A stretch of 42,125 nucleotides of DNA from an uncultured Mediterraneibacter sp. (GCA_934309345.1 CAKRDD010000027.1:1-42125); one strand, 5' to 3'. Positions 17,217-25,948 are shown, numbered from the stretch's first letter. Notes: generated by a model not told the origin, from the letters alone. Made by a program: numbers and translations.

Positions 17217-18779
17217 CTAAGAAGATGTATAGATCAATGGAATTCTCACAGTAAATGTTGTTCCTTCGCCTTCTTCACTGAATACTTTGATCGCACCTCT
17301 ATGTGCGATCACAGCATTTCGCGCAATTGCAAGTCCAAGTCCTGTTCCTCCGATTTCTCTGGAATGAGATTTATCCACACGGAAGAAACGTTCAAAAACA
17401 TGTGCCTGATCCTCTTTCGGAATTCCAATTCCTGAATCTTCTACTTTTACATAGAAAAATTTGTGGTCCGCATTCAATGATACATGAACCCATCCATTAT
17501 CATGATTATATTTTACTGCATTTTCTACCAGATTGGAAATCGCAAGTGACAGCTTTGTCTCATCGATTTCAGCTGTGACAGGCCGAAAGCTCTCCATTAC
17601 GATCTCCACATTCTTTTTCTCTGCAATTGGTTTTAATCGCTTCAAAATCTGTTCCAGAAGTTCATTGATATTAATGGATTCAATATTCAGCGTCTGGCCC
17701 TTCTTGTCCATCTTCACAAGTGACAAAAGATCTGTAATGATCTTATTCTCACGGTCAATCTCTTTTGCAATATCACCCATGAATTCCTGATACATCTCAA
17801 CCGGAAGATTCTCCTGCTCCAGAAGTGAATCAGCCAGCACTTTCATCGATGTCATCGGTGTTTTCAGTTCATGAGACACATTGGATACAAATTCTTCCCT
17901 GGAATCATCCAGAAGCTTCAGTCTTCCCATCATCTTATTGATTGCTTCACTGATACTCTTTGTTTCTGTAAATGTATCCACATGCAGAACATCATCACTA
18001 TACCCTGCACTTACATTCTCGATCGTAGCTGCGATCTGGTGCAGCGGGCGTACTACGCGGTCTGCGGAAAACACTGCAACAATCGTCAGGAAAATCATCA
18101 CAAGACCGATGATCACGCTTCCCTGTGTATATAATACATCCAGAGAATCCTCAATACTATCGGTTGAAACACTTGCCAGCATTACCCCCAGGATCTGATC
18201 ATCTCCCGGTATTGTAATCGGTGCAGTCACCTCGATGTAATGATTCTTCTTGTCATAATTGTTCGTGCTTGTCCCCTTCATGCAGCGCACTACACTTTCA
18301 GATACATCCAGCTTTCCCTCATCCAGACTGTAAGTATCCTTGACCACCCTCAGCTGATCATCAATTACCATAACTCTTCCGTTATAAATATTGGTCAGCT
18401 GATTCAGACTGTCATTGACCACCTCTTGTGAGGTGTCCTCAAAATAATGACTCGCACTGATCTGATTCGTTAAAATTGTACATTGATTCTGAATTTCCGC
18501 TGTTCGAAGTGACACAGCACGCGATTCATAGACTTTTACGATTCCGAATAATGCTGCTACGCTGGGCACAAGCCCGGCAAGAAACATCATAATAAAGATT
18601 CGGAATCTAAGATTGTTAAAGATCTTTTTCTTGAATGAAAATGTATTCTTACCCCTGGAAATAATAACCCACTCCCCACTTCGTATGTACGTATTTCGGT
18701 TCACTTGGATTCTGCTCAATCTTCTCTCGTAAACGACGGATATGTACATCCACAGTTCTTGCATCTCCCGGATAATCAT
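17217..18779 (-). CDS. Membrane sensor histidine kinase
   Basis: Sensor partner of the response regulator encoded just upstream. In the longest reading (520 residues) it has a transmembrane helix at about 57-80, an extracellular PAS/Cache-like domain (about 85-215), a second helix at about 218-238, HAMP (239-290), HisKA with His303 in SHELKTPMTSM, and a HATPase domain with NLVENAVKYN, DSGIGIP and GGTGLGLAI. The layout is that of WalK/PhoR-type kinases. The start is unresolved. The frame overlaps the regulator gene by up to 131 bases, and no ATG, GTG or TTG in it has a convincing ribosome site. A good GGGGAG precedes only the ATT codons near 18665. Residues before about 40 may not be translated. 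Confidence 0.88.
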   Translation of the reverse strand: MIIREMQELWMYISVVYERRLSRIQVNRNTYIRSGEWVIISRGKNTFSFKKKIFNNLRFRIFIMMFLAGLVPSVAALFGIVKVYESRAVSLRTAEIQNQCTILTNQISASHYFEDTSQEVVNDSLNQLTNIYNGRVMVIDDQLRVVKDTYSLDEGKLDVSESVVRCMKGTSTNNYDKKNHYIEVTAPITIPGDDQILGVMLASVSTDSIEDSLDVLYTQGSVIIGLVMIFLTIVAVFSADRVVRPLHQIAATIENVSAGYSDDVLHVDTFTETKSISEAINKMMGRLKLLDDSREEFVSNVSHELKTPMTSMKVLADSLLEQENLPVEMYQEFMGDIAKEIDRENKIITDLLSLVKMDKKGQTLNIESININELLEQILKRLKPIAEKKNVEIVMESFRPVTAEIDETKLSLAISNLVENAVKYNHDNGWVHVSLNADHKFFYVKVEDSGIGIPKEDQAHVFERFFRVDKSHSREIGGTGLGLAIARNAVIAHRGAIKVFSEEGEGTTFTVRIPLIYTSS

Positions 18780-19338
18780 ATCCCCAGATCAGATTCAGAA
18801 GGTTTTCTCTGCTGTAAACTTTATTCGGATTCATGGCCAGAAGCTCAAGTACATCAAATTCCTTCGCTGTAAGATTGATCTCGCGTTCTCCGATAAAGAC
18901 ACGGCGTCCTTCACAATCAATCTTCATGCTCCCTTTTACAAGCACCGGACTTCCGGCCGGTTCTTCCTTGCGCTTTGCTGTTCTGCGCATGATTGCCTTG
19001 ATTCTTGCTTTCACTTCAAGTATATTGAATGGCTTCGTGATATAATCATCCGCACCATATTCCAGACCAAGGATCTTATCCATATCCTCACTCTTGGCAG
19101 TCAGCATGACGATCGGCATATCTGAAAATTCACGAATCTGCTGACATACCTGGAAACCATCCAGTTTCGGAAGCATGACATCCAAAAGTACAAGATCATA
19201 CTCACATCTTCTCGCATATTCCAATGCTTCTTCTCCATCATAAGCGCAATCCACTTCCATTCCTTCCTGTTCCAGACTGAACCGGATCCCCTTTACGATT
19301 AATTTTTCATCATCAACAACTAATATCTTCTTACTCAT
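18649..19338 (-). CDS. OmpR/PhoB-family response regulator
   Basis: DNA-binding response regulator paired with the downstream sensor kinase. The 229 residues contain a receiver domain (1-120) with the acidic pair Asp9-Asp10, phospho-acceptor Asp53 in LLDVMLP, and Lys in TKPFN. A winged-helix output domain follows (about 130-229) with NLTAKEFDVLELLA and RTVDVHIRRLREKI. The ribosome site AGAGGAG sits unusually close to the ATG. It lies 36 bases after comEA, and its 3' end overlaps the kinase frame. It resembles the WalR/ResD group, but its targets cannot be read from here. Confidence 0.92.
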   Translation of the reverse strand: MSKKILVVDDEKLIVKGIRFSLEQEGMEVDCAYDGEEALEYARRCEYDLVLLDVMLPKLDGFQVCQQIREFSDMPIVMLTAKSEDMDKILGLEYGADDYITKPFNILEVKARIKAIMRRTAKRKEEPAGSPVLVKGSMKIDCEGRRVFIGEREINLTAKEFDVLELLAMNPNKVYSRENLLNLIWGYDYPGDARTVDVHIRRLREKIEQNPSEPKYVHTKWGVGYYFQG

Positions 19339-19374
19339 ACTCCTCTTTCTGGCCGTTCTTCTGCCTGCCCGCTC

Positions 19375-20076
19375 CTATACCGTAATATCGTCTTTTATCT
19401 TATTAAATACGCCATCCTTGATTCCCTCAATCTTCTTGAGCTCTTCTATACTCTGAAAGCCTCCGTGCTCCTGCCTGTACTTCAGAATACTCTCTGCCTT
19501 TGATGCTCCGATTCCGCTCAAGGTCATCAATTCTTCTTTCGCGGCTGTATTTATGTTAATTTTATCACTGGCTGATCCACTTGTATTCCCATTCGGATCT
19601 GCCCACTGACCGGAAACTGATTGTGCTGACTCCTCTGCTTCCTCCTGGGTTGGTACATAGATCCGCTCTCCATCACTCAACGCTTCTGCCTGATTGATCC
19701 AATCTGCGGCAGCATCTTCTGTCATTCCACCGGCCGCTTCCAATGCTTCGTAAATCCTTGCATCTGCCCTCAGTTCGTACACCCCCGGAGCAGTCACAGC
19801 TCCACATACATGAACATATAGCGTCTCCGGCAGTCCTTCTTCTGCATCTGTACCACTCTGAGATCCTTTCTCTGACTCTGTTTTGGAATTCCGGGAATTC
19901 TTCCCTACATCAGATTCTCCCTCCAGTGTGAGCTCTTCAAGCTCTTCCGCTGCGTCATGCTTCTCTGCACAGCCACACAATCCCATGGTCAAAAAACTCA
20001 AAGCTAAAGTCAATACAATTCCTTTTAGCATCTGCCCTTTACGGCATCTGCATATTTTCTTCCATCCGTTCTTCAT
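19375..20076 (-). CDS. comEA: ComEA-like DNA receptor with SLBB and helix-hairpin-helix domains
   Basis: Extracytoplasmic DNA-binding protein of natural competence. The 233 residues have a basic N-terminus and a hydrophobic segment at about 17-36 ending MGLCGC. Cys36 could be a lipoprotein cysteine, although residue -2 is Cys, which is unusual. An acidic linker follows, then an SLBB domain (86-143, VHVCGAVTAPGVYEL), a Ser/Gly linker and a ComEA helix-hairpin-helix module (171-233, ININTAAKEELMTLSGIG). AGG lies 7 bases before the ATG. It is the first gene of a run that includes the two-component system, gerMN and comEC, behind the promoter at 20133-20161. Lipid anchoring rather than a plain membrane anchor is my inference. 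Confidence 0.88.
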   Translation of the reverse strand: MKNGWKKICRCRKGQMLKGIVLTLALSFLTMGLCGCAEKHDAAEELEELTLEGESDVGKNSRNSKTESEKGSQSGTDAEEGLPETLYVHVCGAVTAPGVYELRADARIYEALEAAGGMTEDAAADWINQAEALSDGERIYVPTQEEAEESAQSVSGQWADPNGNTSGSASDKININTAAKEELMTLSGIGASKAESILKYRQEHGGFQSIEELKKIEGIKDGVFNKIKDDITV

Positions 20077-20132
20077 CCTATTGCCTCACTGTTCCCAGAC
20101 AGTCAGACTTCCCCTTAAAACCGGACATAAAT

Positions 20133-20161
20133 ATTGTAACGAATTTCTCTCAAAAATACAA
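20133..20161 (-). promoter_or_regulatory. Promoter of the comEA gene run
   Basis: On the minus strand there is a -35 TTGTAT (20156-20161), a 17-base spacer and a -10 TACAAT (20133-20138). The leader to comEA is about 50 bases and carries no obvious operator. Confidence 0.7.
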
Positions 20162-20213
20162 TAGATAATTTAACGCTTTGTTACAGACTTATTACAATAC
20201 CAGAAAATAGAAT

Positions 20214-20645
20214 CTATTTCCATTGGAAAAGAACAATTCCACCGGCTGCGATCAGCAATCCAACCAGCTTTCTCCATGAAAACGGTTCTTTTTCCATTCC
20301 AAACATTCCGGATAATGAGATCAGATAAGCAACTGCCAGCTGGGAAACGACAATTAAAAGTGCTGATCTTGCAGGTCCCAGAGCATCCACACTTTTAATG
20401 ACAGTCCATGTGATCCCCGCTCCGATCACGCCTCCCAGCAACATATAACGCGGCTGGACTTCCATAAGTGCTGCAACAGAATCTCTTCCTGTTGCCAGCC
20501 AGACAAACAGACACAAAAGAAATGCTGAAAGCTGTACCCACCCGTTGCTTACCCAGATCCCCGTTGTCTTTGTCACCTGCGTGTTAAACACTCCCTGTAC
20601 ACTCATCAGCGCACCTGATAACAGTGCAATCAAAAAACCGGTCAT
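20214..20645 (-). CDS. DMT-family small transporter (YdcZ/DUF606 type)
   Basis: Small inner-membrane protein with about five hydrophobic helices in 143 residues, matching the DMT YdcZ (DUF606) family. Its transport substrate is unknown. Typical text includes the N-terminal helix ALLSGALMSVQGVFNTQ and the end LLIAAGGIVLFQWK. Members often work as pairs of similar short proteins, but only one copy is seen here. GGGAGG lies 9 bases before the ATG. It starts 63 bases after argD and may be co-transcribed with the arg operon. A weak TATACT lies in the gap, so independent transcription is also possible. Role in arginine metabolism is not shown. Confidence 0.85.
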   Translation of the reverse strand: MTGFLIALLSGALMSVQGVFNTQVTKTTGIWVSNGWVQLSAFLLCLFVWLATGRDSVAALMEVQPRYMLLGGVIGAGITWTVIKSVDALGPARSALLIVVSQLAVAYLISLSGMFGMEKEPFSWRKLVGLLIAAGGIVLFQWK

Positions 20646-20708
20646 AAGCTCATACCTCCCTATAGAAATAGTATAAGCGAATGCCGGCTTTTTTATGTAT
20701 AAGATTTC

Positions 20709-21893
20709 TTATGCAAGTGCACGTTTCAGTTTTTCAATCATCTCATCAATATGCTTTTCTTCTACGATCAGCGGTGGAACAAAACGGATGACATTTCCCT
20801 GTGCCTGAATGATCAGAAGACCTTCTTCAATCGTCTTCTTGTTCACTTCGGCCAGCGGTTTTGTGATCTCGATTCCCTGCATCAGACCTTTTCCTTTTCT
20901 TCTGACTACACAGTCCAGCTCATCCACAAGCTCATCCAGTTTTTTCGTCAGATATGGAGCGACCTGATTCACATGCCCTACAATATCCTCACGTTCAAAG
21001 ATCTCGATCACTTTCTTGACCGCTGTACATGCCAGAGGGTTTCCGCCGTAGGTTGCGCCGTGATCTCCCGGCTGCAGAGAATATTTTGCCACTTCTTCCG
21101 TCATTGCAAATGCACCAACCGGGATTCCGTTTCCGATTGCCTTTGCCATAGTCAGAATATCCGGTTTCACACCAAATCCCTGCCATGCAAACATATTTCC
21201 AGTTCTTCCCATTCCACACTGCACTTCATCACAGATCATCAGGATTCCATTTTCATCACAGATCTTACGGATTCCTTCCATAAATTCCTGTGTCGCAAGG
21301 TTGATTCCACCTTCACCCTGTAATGGTTCCAGAATAATTGCACAAGTCTTATCATTTACCAGTGCTTTCACGCTGTCAAGATCATTAAACTCCGCAAATC
21401 TTACACCCGGAACGACCGGCTCGAACGGTTCACGATAAGAATCATGTCCTGTCACGGAAACTGCTCCAAAACTTCTTCCATGGAAAGAATTCTGCATTGC
21501 AATGAATTCATATCTTCCTGTTTTCTTTGTGTAAGCATATCTTCTGGCAGCTTTCAAAGCACCTTCGTTTGCCTCTCCACCACTGTTCGTAAAGAAGACT
21601 CTGTCCATTCCGGAAATGCGGTTCAGCTCTTTCGCTGCCTCTCCACAGCTCTCATGGAAATAAAGATTTGACGTATGGTATAACTTATCAATCTGGTCTT
21701 TTAATGCCTGATTCAGTTCTTTATTATCATATCCAAGTCCTGACACAGCAAATCCTGCCGCAAAGTCAAGATATTCTTTTCCTTCTGTATCATACAGATA
21801 CATTCCTTCTCCATGATCCAATGCGATCGGGAAACGATTGTATACATGGATCAGGTTCTCTTCTGCCGCCTGTATTTTACTGTTCACCATCAT
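20709..21893 (-). CDS. argD: Acetylornithine aminotransferase
   Basis: PLP enzyme that converts N-acetylglutamate semialdehyde to N-acetylornithine in arginine synthesis. The 394 residues are full length for class III aminotransferases: FTNSGGEANEGALKAARRY binds PLP phosphate, ICDEVQCGMGRTG precedes the active site, and Lys251 in TMAKAIGNGIP is the Schiff-base lysine. The start overlaps the argB end by 17 bases, with GCAGG before the ATG, so the two are translationally coupled. It is the last recognised arg gene of the operon. Confidence 0.95.
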   Translation of the reverse strand: MMVNSKIQAAEENLIHVYNRFPIALDHGEGMYLYDTEGKEYLDFAAGFAVSGLGYDNKELNQALKDQIDKLYHTSNLYFHESCGEAAKELNRISGMDRVFFTNSGGEANEGALKAARRYAYTKKTGRYEFIAMQNSFHGRSFGAVSVTGHDSYREPFEPVVPGVRFAEFNDLDSVKALVNDKTCAIILEPLQGEGGINLATQEFMEGIRKICDENGILMICDEVQCGMGRTGNMFAWQGFGVKPDILTMAKAIGNGIPVGAFAMTEEVAKYSLQPGDHGATYGGNPLACTAVKKVIEIFEREDIVGHVNQVAPYLTKKLDELVDELDCVVRRKGKGLMQGIEITKPLAEVNKKTIEEGLLIIQAQGNVIRFVPPLIVEEKHIDEMIEKLKRALA

Positions 21894-22779
21894 AATACCT
21901 GCTTTCTTTCTGATTTAAAATTGCTGTACCGATTCCTTTGTTCGTAAAGATCTCAAGTAACAGACAATGTGGGATTCTTCCGTCAAGAATATGTACACGG
22001 GATACACCGCTTTCAATCGCATCAATACAATTCTGGAGTTTCGGAAGCATTCCTCCTCCGATATATCCGTCTGTGATCAGTTCCTTTGCTTCTTCAATCT
22101 CCAGTTCAGAAATCAGTGTAGAAGGATCTTTTGGATCTTTATAAACACCTTCAATATCTGTCAGGAATGCAAGCTTCTCCACCTTCATTGCACGGGCGAT
22201 CGCACATGCTGCATCATCTGCATTGATATTATAAGTATTGTATTCTTCATCCATACCAACCGGGCAGATGATCGGAAGGAAGTCTTTTTCCAGAAGATCA
22301 TACAGAATCTCTGCATTTACTTTCTTGACATCTCCTACGAACCCGATGTCCTGTCCGTCTGAAAGTTTCTTCTCAACCTGGAGAAGGTTTCCATCTTTTC
22401 CACTGATTCCGATCGCACGCACGCCAAGACTCTCTACAAGCTGTACAAGACTCTTATTCACGCGTCCCAGAACCATCTCCGCAATCTCCATTGTCTCTGC
22501 ATCTGTCACACGAAGTCCGTTGATAAACTCTGCTTCTTTTCCGACTTTTCCAACCCATTTGCTGATTTCCTTGCCACCGCCATGCACGATGATCGGTTTA
22601 AATCCACACAGTTTCAGAAGTGTAACATCCTCGATCACTCTGCGTTTCAGACTTTCGTCTACCATGGCACTTCCGCCATATTTTACTACAATGATTTTAC
22701 GGTTAAAACGCTGGATATAAGGAAGTGCCTCGATCAGCACCTGCGCTTTATCCAGATATTTCTGCATATTGCTTGTCAT
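21877..22779 (-). CDS. argB: Acetylglutamate kinase
   Basis: Phosphorylates N-acetyl-L-glutamate, the second step of the acetylated arginine pathway, and is often the feedback target of arginine. The 300 residues have KYGGSAM near residue 35, the IVHGGGKEIS substrate loop, and the C-terminal GGMLPKLQNCIDAIESGV typical of ArgB. AAGGAG lies before the ATG. It starts 70 bases after argJ and overlaps argD by 17 bases. The N-terminal helix (MQKYLDKAQVLIEALPYIQRF) is the kind found in arginine-sensitive hexameric enzymes, so feedback inhibition is plausible. Confidence 0.95.
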   Translation of the reverse strand: MTSNMQKYLDKAQVLIEALPYIQRFNRKIIVVKYGGSAMVDESLKRRVIEDVTLLKLCGFKPIIVHGGGKEISKWVGKVGKEAEFINGLRVTDAETMEIAEMVLGRVNKSLVQLVESLGVRAIGISGKDGNLLQVEKKLSDGQDIGFVGDVKKVNAEILYDLLEKDFLPIICPVGMDEEYNTYNINADDAACAIARAMKVEKLAFLTDIEGVYKDPKDPSTLISELEIEEAKELITDGYIGGGMLPKLQNCIDAIESGVSRVHILDGRIPHCLLLEIFTNKGIGTAILNQKESRYYDGEQ

Positions 22780-22849
22780 TTTTTCTGTCTCCTTATCAGT
22801 ATTTCTATCTGTTTACGTATCTTTAGAGAAACAATAATTGCTCTATAAA

Positions 22850-24073
22850 TTAACTTCTGTAATCCGCATTGATATCAATGTATCCATGCGTCAGGTCACA
22901 GCCCCATGCAGTAGCTTCTGCATCTCCGGCTTTCAGATCAGCAATGGCTGTCACTTTTTCCTGAGAAAGGATTTCCGTTGCCTTTTCTTCGCTATAATCT
23001 GTTGCTGTTCCATTTGCAATGATCTGAAGCTTTCCTGCGCAGCTCTCGAAGAACAGATCTACCTGTTCCGGATCAAACTGTGCTCCTGAATATCCCATTG
23101 CACAAAGGATTCTTCCCCAGTTTGCATCGTGACCTGCGATTGCAGCCTTTGTAAGATTGGAGCATACAACTGATTTTGCAAGAACCTTTGCCTGCTCTTT
23201 TGTCTGTGCTCCGACGACCTTTACTTCAAAAAGTGCTGTTGCACCTTCACCGTCTCCTGCCATTGCTTTCGCAAGTGTCTCATTTACATAATGAAGAGCC
23301 TCTTTGAATGCATCGAATTCCGGTGTACCTTCTTTAATCTTCTTATTTCCGGCCATTCCGTTCGCAAGAAGAAGTGCTGTATCATTTGTTGATGTATCTC
23401 CGTCAACAGAGATCATATTATAAGTATCCTCAACATCACTGCTCATTGCTGCCTGGAGTGCTTTTTTGGAAATTTTTGCATCCGTTGTAATAAATGCAAG
23501 CATTGTACACATATTCGGATGGATCATTCCGGAACCTTTCGCCATTCCTCCAATCGTCACTTCTGTATCTCCTGCCATAAATGTAACCGCAACTTCTTTT
23601 TTCTTTGTATCCGTTGTCATGATTGCTTTCGCAGCTTCTGTTCCGCTTGCCAGATCTGCTTTCTTTCCCTTGGCAAGTTCTGTAATTCCGGCTTTGATCT
23701 TATCGATCGGAATCTGCATTCCGATAACTCCTGTAGAACCTACAAGAACACCCTTCTCATCGATTCCAAGAACTTTTCCTGCCTCTTTGGCTGTCTCTTC
23801 ACAGTATTTCATACCTTCCTCACCGGTACATGCATTTGCAATTCCGGAATTCACAATAACTGCCTGTGATTTCTGCTTACTCTCTGCAATCTGTCTGTCC
23901 CATTTTACCGGTGCCGCTTTTACTACATTTGTTGTAAATGTTCCAGCTACCTTACACGGTTTCTCACTGTAAATGATCGCCATATCTGTACGACCCTGAT
24001 ATTTGATTCCTGCTGCCGTTGCTGCTGCTTCAAATCCTTTTGCTGCGGTAACTCCGCCTTCGATTATCTTCAT
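22850..24073 (-). CDS. argJ: Bifunctional glutamate N-acetyltransferase / ornithine acetyltransferase
   Basis: Recycles the acetyl group from acetylornithine to glutamate and, if bifunctional, also makes N-acetylglutamate from acetyl-CoA. The 407-residue precursor cleaves itself in front of Thr190 in KGSGMIHPNMCTML. The usual Ala before the threonine is Cys here. The end GYIDINADYRS is typical. ATG 24073 is chosen because AGGAAGGA precedes it and MKIIEGGVTAAKGF is the family start; the frame is open further upstream into the GNAT gene. It begins 16 bases after that gene. Bifunctionality is usual in Clostridia but not provable by eye. Confidence 0.94.
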   Translation of the reverse strand: MKIIEGGVTAAKGFEAAATAAGIKYQGRTDMAIIYSEKPCKVAGTFTTNVVKAAPVKWDRQIAESKQKSQAVIVNSGIANACTGEEGMKYCEETAKEAGKVLGIDEKGVLVGSTGVIGMQIPIDKIKAGITELAKGKKADLASGTEAAKAIMTTDTKKKEVAVTFMAGDTEVTIGGMAKGSGMIHPNMCTMLAFITTDAKISKKALQAAMSSDVEDTYNMISVDGDTSTNDTALLLANGMAGNKKIKEGTPEFDAFKEALHYVNETLAKAMAGDGEGATALFEVKVVGAQTKEQAKVLAKSVVCSNLTKAAIAGHDANWGRILCAMGYSGAQFDPEQVDLFFESCAGKLQIIANGTATDYSEEKATEILSQEKVTAIADLKAGDAEATAWGCDLTHGYIDINADYRS

Positions 24074-24089
24074 ATGATCTGCTTCCTTC

Positions 24090-24536
24090 CTATTGTTCAT
24101 TGAATGCTGTAATATTTTCTTCATTTAAAATAAAATCATAATAGTTCACATCAAGCCGTTCTGTCCATCCGATCTTATTCCAGAATGCATTTCCTACATT
24201 ATTTTGTGCAAATGCGATCAGACAAACCTTATTGATCTTCTCTGCCTGCAGTGCTTTCATTGTATGCACGACCATGTCTTTTCCGATTCCATGTCTTCGG
24301 TATGCCTCATCTACACATACATGATAGAGACTTCCCTGTCTCCCATCATGACCACAGAGGATGCTTCCTACAATTTTTCCTTCTTTCACCGCAACAAAAC
24401 TTGTTGTCGGATTCCTTCGCAGAAACCTTTCGACACCTTCTTTCGAATCATCAATACTGCGGATTCCGAATCCCCGGATCTTCTTCCACAATTTATACAC
24501 TTCATCATAATCCTCTATTGTCATTACACGTATCAT
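24090..24536 (-). CDS. GNAT-family N-acetyltransferase embedded in the arg operon
   Basis: A 148-residue single GNAT domain of the YpeA/RimI-like group. It starts IRVMTIEDYDEVYKLWKK, and the acetyl-CoA loop is YRRHGIGKDMV at about residues 80-90. ATG 24536 is chosen because AAAGGTGG lies 5 bases before it. It sits between argC (77-base gap) and argJ (16-base gap) on the same strand. That place suggests it may acetylate glutamate (a short-form N-acetylglutamate synthase) or another operon intermediate. The alternative is an ordinary protein or metabolite acetyltransferase caught in the operon. Sequence alone does not decide. Confidence 0.85.
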   Translation of the reverse strand: MIRVMTIEDYDEVYKLWKKIRGFGIRSIDDSKEGVERFLRRNPTTSFVAVKEGKIVGSILCGHDGRQGSLYHVCVDEAYRRHGIGKDMVVHTMKALQAEKINKVCLIAFAQNNVGNAFWNKIGWTERLDVNYYDFILNEENITAFNEQ

Positions 24537-24613
24537 ACATACCACCTTTATCTCACTGTTGTCCCCATCCATAATGTAACCCAGCAGATTTATCTCTTCT
24601 ATATTTATACAAC

Positions 24614-25654
24614 TTACGGGAACATCGGAACGAGTTCGAGTCCTTCACTCTCTGAAAGACCAAACAGCAGATTCATATTCTGAACCGCCTGTCCTGCGGC
24701 ACCTTTCACAAGGTTATCAATGGCTCCCATCATAATGATCCGTCCGGTTCTCTCATCGATCTTAAATCCTATATCAACATAATTGCTTCCTTCTACCCAT
24801 TTTGTCTCCGGGCACTGATCTTTCTCAAGAACACGGACAAATTTCTCGTCTGCATAATATTTATCATAAATTGCTTTTACTTCTTCATATGTAACTTCTT
24901 TTGTAAGCTTTGCATACTCTGTCGCAAGGATTCCACGATTCATCGGAACTAAATGCGGTGTAAAGTTCAATACAACTTTCTCACCTGCTGCATATCCGAG
25001 CTGTTCTTCGATCTCCGGTGTATGGCGATGTGTCGCTACTCCATATGCTTTGATATTTTCATTTACCTCGCAATAAAGATTCGGAAGCTTTGCTCCTCTT
25101 CCTGCTCCTGAAGTTCCTGACTTTGCATCGATGATCAGTGTGCTCATATCGATTAAACCTTCCTTTGCAAGAGGATATGCTGTCAGGATAGAACATGTTG
25201 TATAACATCCCGGATTTGCCACAATACGTGCATCCTTCACTTTGTCACGGTTAATCTCACACAATCCGTAAACAGCCTCATCAATATACTGCGGTGCTTT
25301 GTGTTCGATTTTATACCACTCTTCGTAAACCTTCACATCTTTCAGACGGAAATCTGCACTGAGATCAATGATCTTTGTCTTTGAAAGGATTTCTTCATTG
25401 ATCAGAGATGCACACAGTCCCTGCGGAGTTGCTGTGAAGATCATATCTACCTGCTCTGCCAGCTCATCCATGTTGTCATCCATGCATTTTGCATCTACGA
25501 TCTGAAACATGTTTCTATATACATCTGCATATTTCTGATCTACATAACTTCTGGATCCGTACCATACTATCTCTGCATCTTTATGTCCCATCAATATTCT
25601 TACGAGCTCGCCGCCTGCATAACCGGTTGCTCCAATAATTCCGACCTTAATCAT
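24614..25654 (-). CDS. argC: N-acetyl-gamma-glutamyl-phosphate reductase
   Basis: NADPH-dependent reductase making N-acetylglutamate semialdehyde. The 346-residue protein opens with the Rossmann motif GATGYAGGEL (8-17) and has catalytic Cys150 in ANPGCYTTC, followed by HTPEIEEQLG. It belongs to the type 1 ArgC family. The frame extends upstream to an ATG at 25753 that has AAGGAG before it, but that ribosome site lies inside the predicted -10 region. I therefore use ATG 25654, which has AAAGGA about 11 bases upstream and gives the family N-terminus MIKVGIIGATG. It is first in the arg operon. Confidence 0.94.
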   Translation of the reverse strand: MIKVGIIGATGYAGGELVRILMGHKDAEIVWYGSRSYVDQKYADVYRNMFQIVDAKCMDDNMDELAEQVDMIFTATPQGLCASLINEEILSKTKIIDLSADFRLKDVKVYEEWYKIEHKAPQYIDEAVYGLCEINRDKVKDARIVANPGCYTTCSILTAYPLAKEGLIDMSTLIIDAKSGTSGAGRGAKLPNLYCEVNENIKAYGVATHRHTPEIEEQLGYAAGEKVVLNFTPHLVPMNRGILATEYAKLTKEVTYEEVKAIYDKYYADEKFVRVLEKDQCPETKWVEGSNYVDIGFKIDERTGRIIMMGAIDNLVKGAAGQAVQNMNLLFGLSESEGLELVPMFP

Positions 25655-25761
25655 CGTTCTCAAGTCCTTTCTCTTATCATTCCCATGGCAGCCAATAGAA
25701 GTCCCTGGGAATTGCATGTTTGCTGTACTGTGGTAACGTGTTACCGCAATCATTTCTCCTT

Positions 25762-25790
25762 ATAATATACCACTTTAATCTGGATGTAAA
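25762..25790 (-). promoter_or_regulatory. Promoter of the argC operon
   Basis: On the minus strand there is a -35 TTTACA (25785-25790), a 17-base spacer and a -10 TATTAT (25762-25767). The leader of about 100 bases carries GGTAAC/GTTACC and ATTCCCA/TGGGAAT inverted repeats that could form small hairpins. Confidence 0.7.
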
Positions 25791-25808
25791 GTATTTCCTG
25801 AAATTGAA

Positions 25809-25872
25809 TGTATAAAAATACACTTTCCTTTCTTTACTTGCATAATAATACATCTTTCATGTATAATATGCA
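25809..25872. promoter_or_regulatory. Cluster of ARG-box-like sites (ArgR operators)
   Basis: Three near-palindromes fit the ArgR half-site pattern TGNAT...ATNCA: TGTATAAAAATACA (25809-25822), TGCATAATAATACA (25839-25852) and TGTATAATATGCA (25860-25872). They lie just upstream of the argC -35. ArgR control of arg operons is established in Firmicutes; binding here is inferred. Confidence 0.7.
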
Positions 25873-25903
25873 AGTGTTTTTTTCAAAAAGTTTTTAGCTA
25901 CAG

Positions 25904-25948
25904 AAAAAGGCGATGATAAACGCAACTATTCCTTCGTCTATCATCGCC
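25904..25948 (-). terminator. Terminator of the SDR gene
   Basis: On the minus strand a 10-bp stem (GGCGATGATA with TATCATCGCC; 25909-25918 and 25939-25948) with a 20-base loop is followed by five T residues (25904-25908). It lies about 70 bases past the SDR stop and isolates that gene from the arg operon promoter. Confidence 0.8.

Noticed and set aside
25655..25753. In-frame 33-residue N-terminal extension of ArgC with an AAGGAG site.
   Set aside because: The site overlaps the predicted -10 and the extension lacks family similarity; the conserved start is at 25654.
25838..25867. Plus-strand promoter-like TTGCAT, 18 bases, TATAAT pointing away from argC, suggesting an orphan small RNA.
   Set aside because: The words coincide with ARG-box-like sites, no gene follows on that strand, and the downstream hairpin fits a minus-strand terminator for the SDR gene without a plus-strand U-run.
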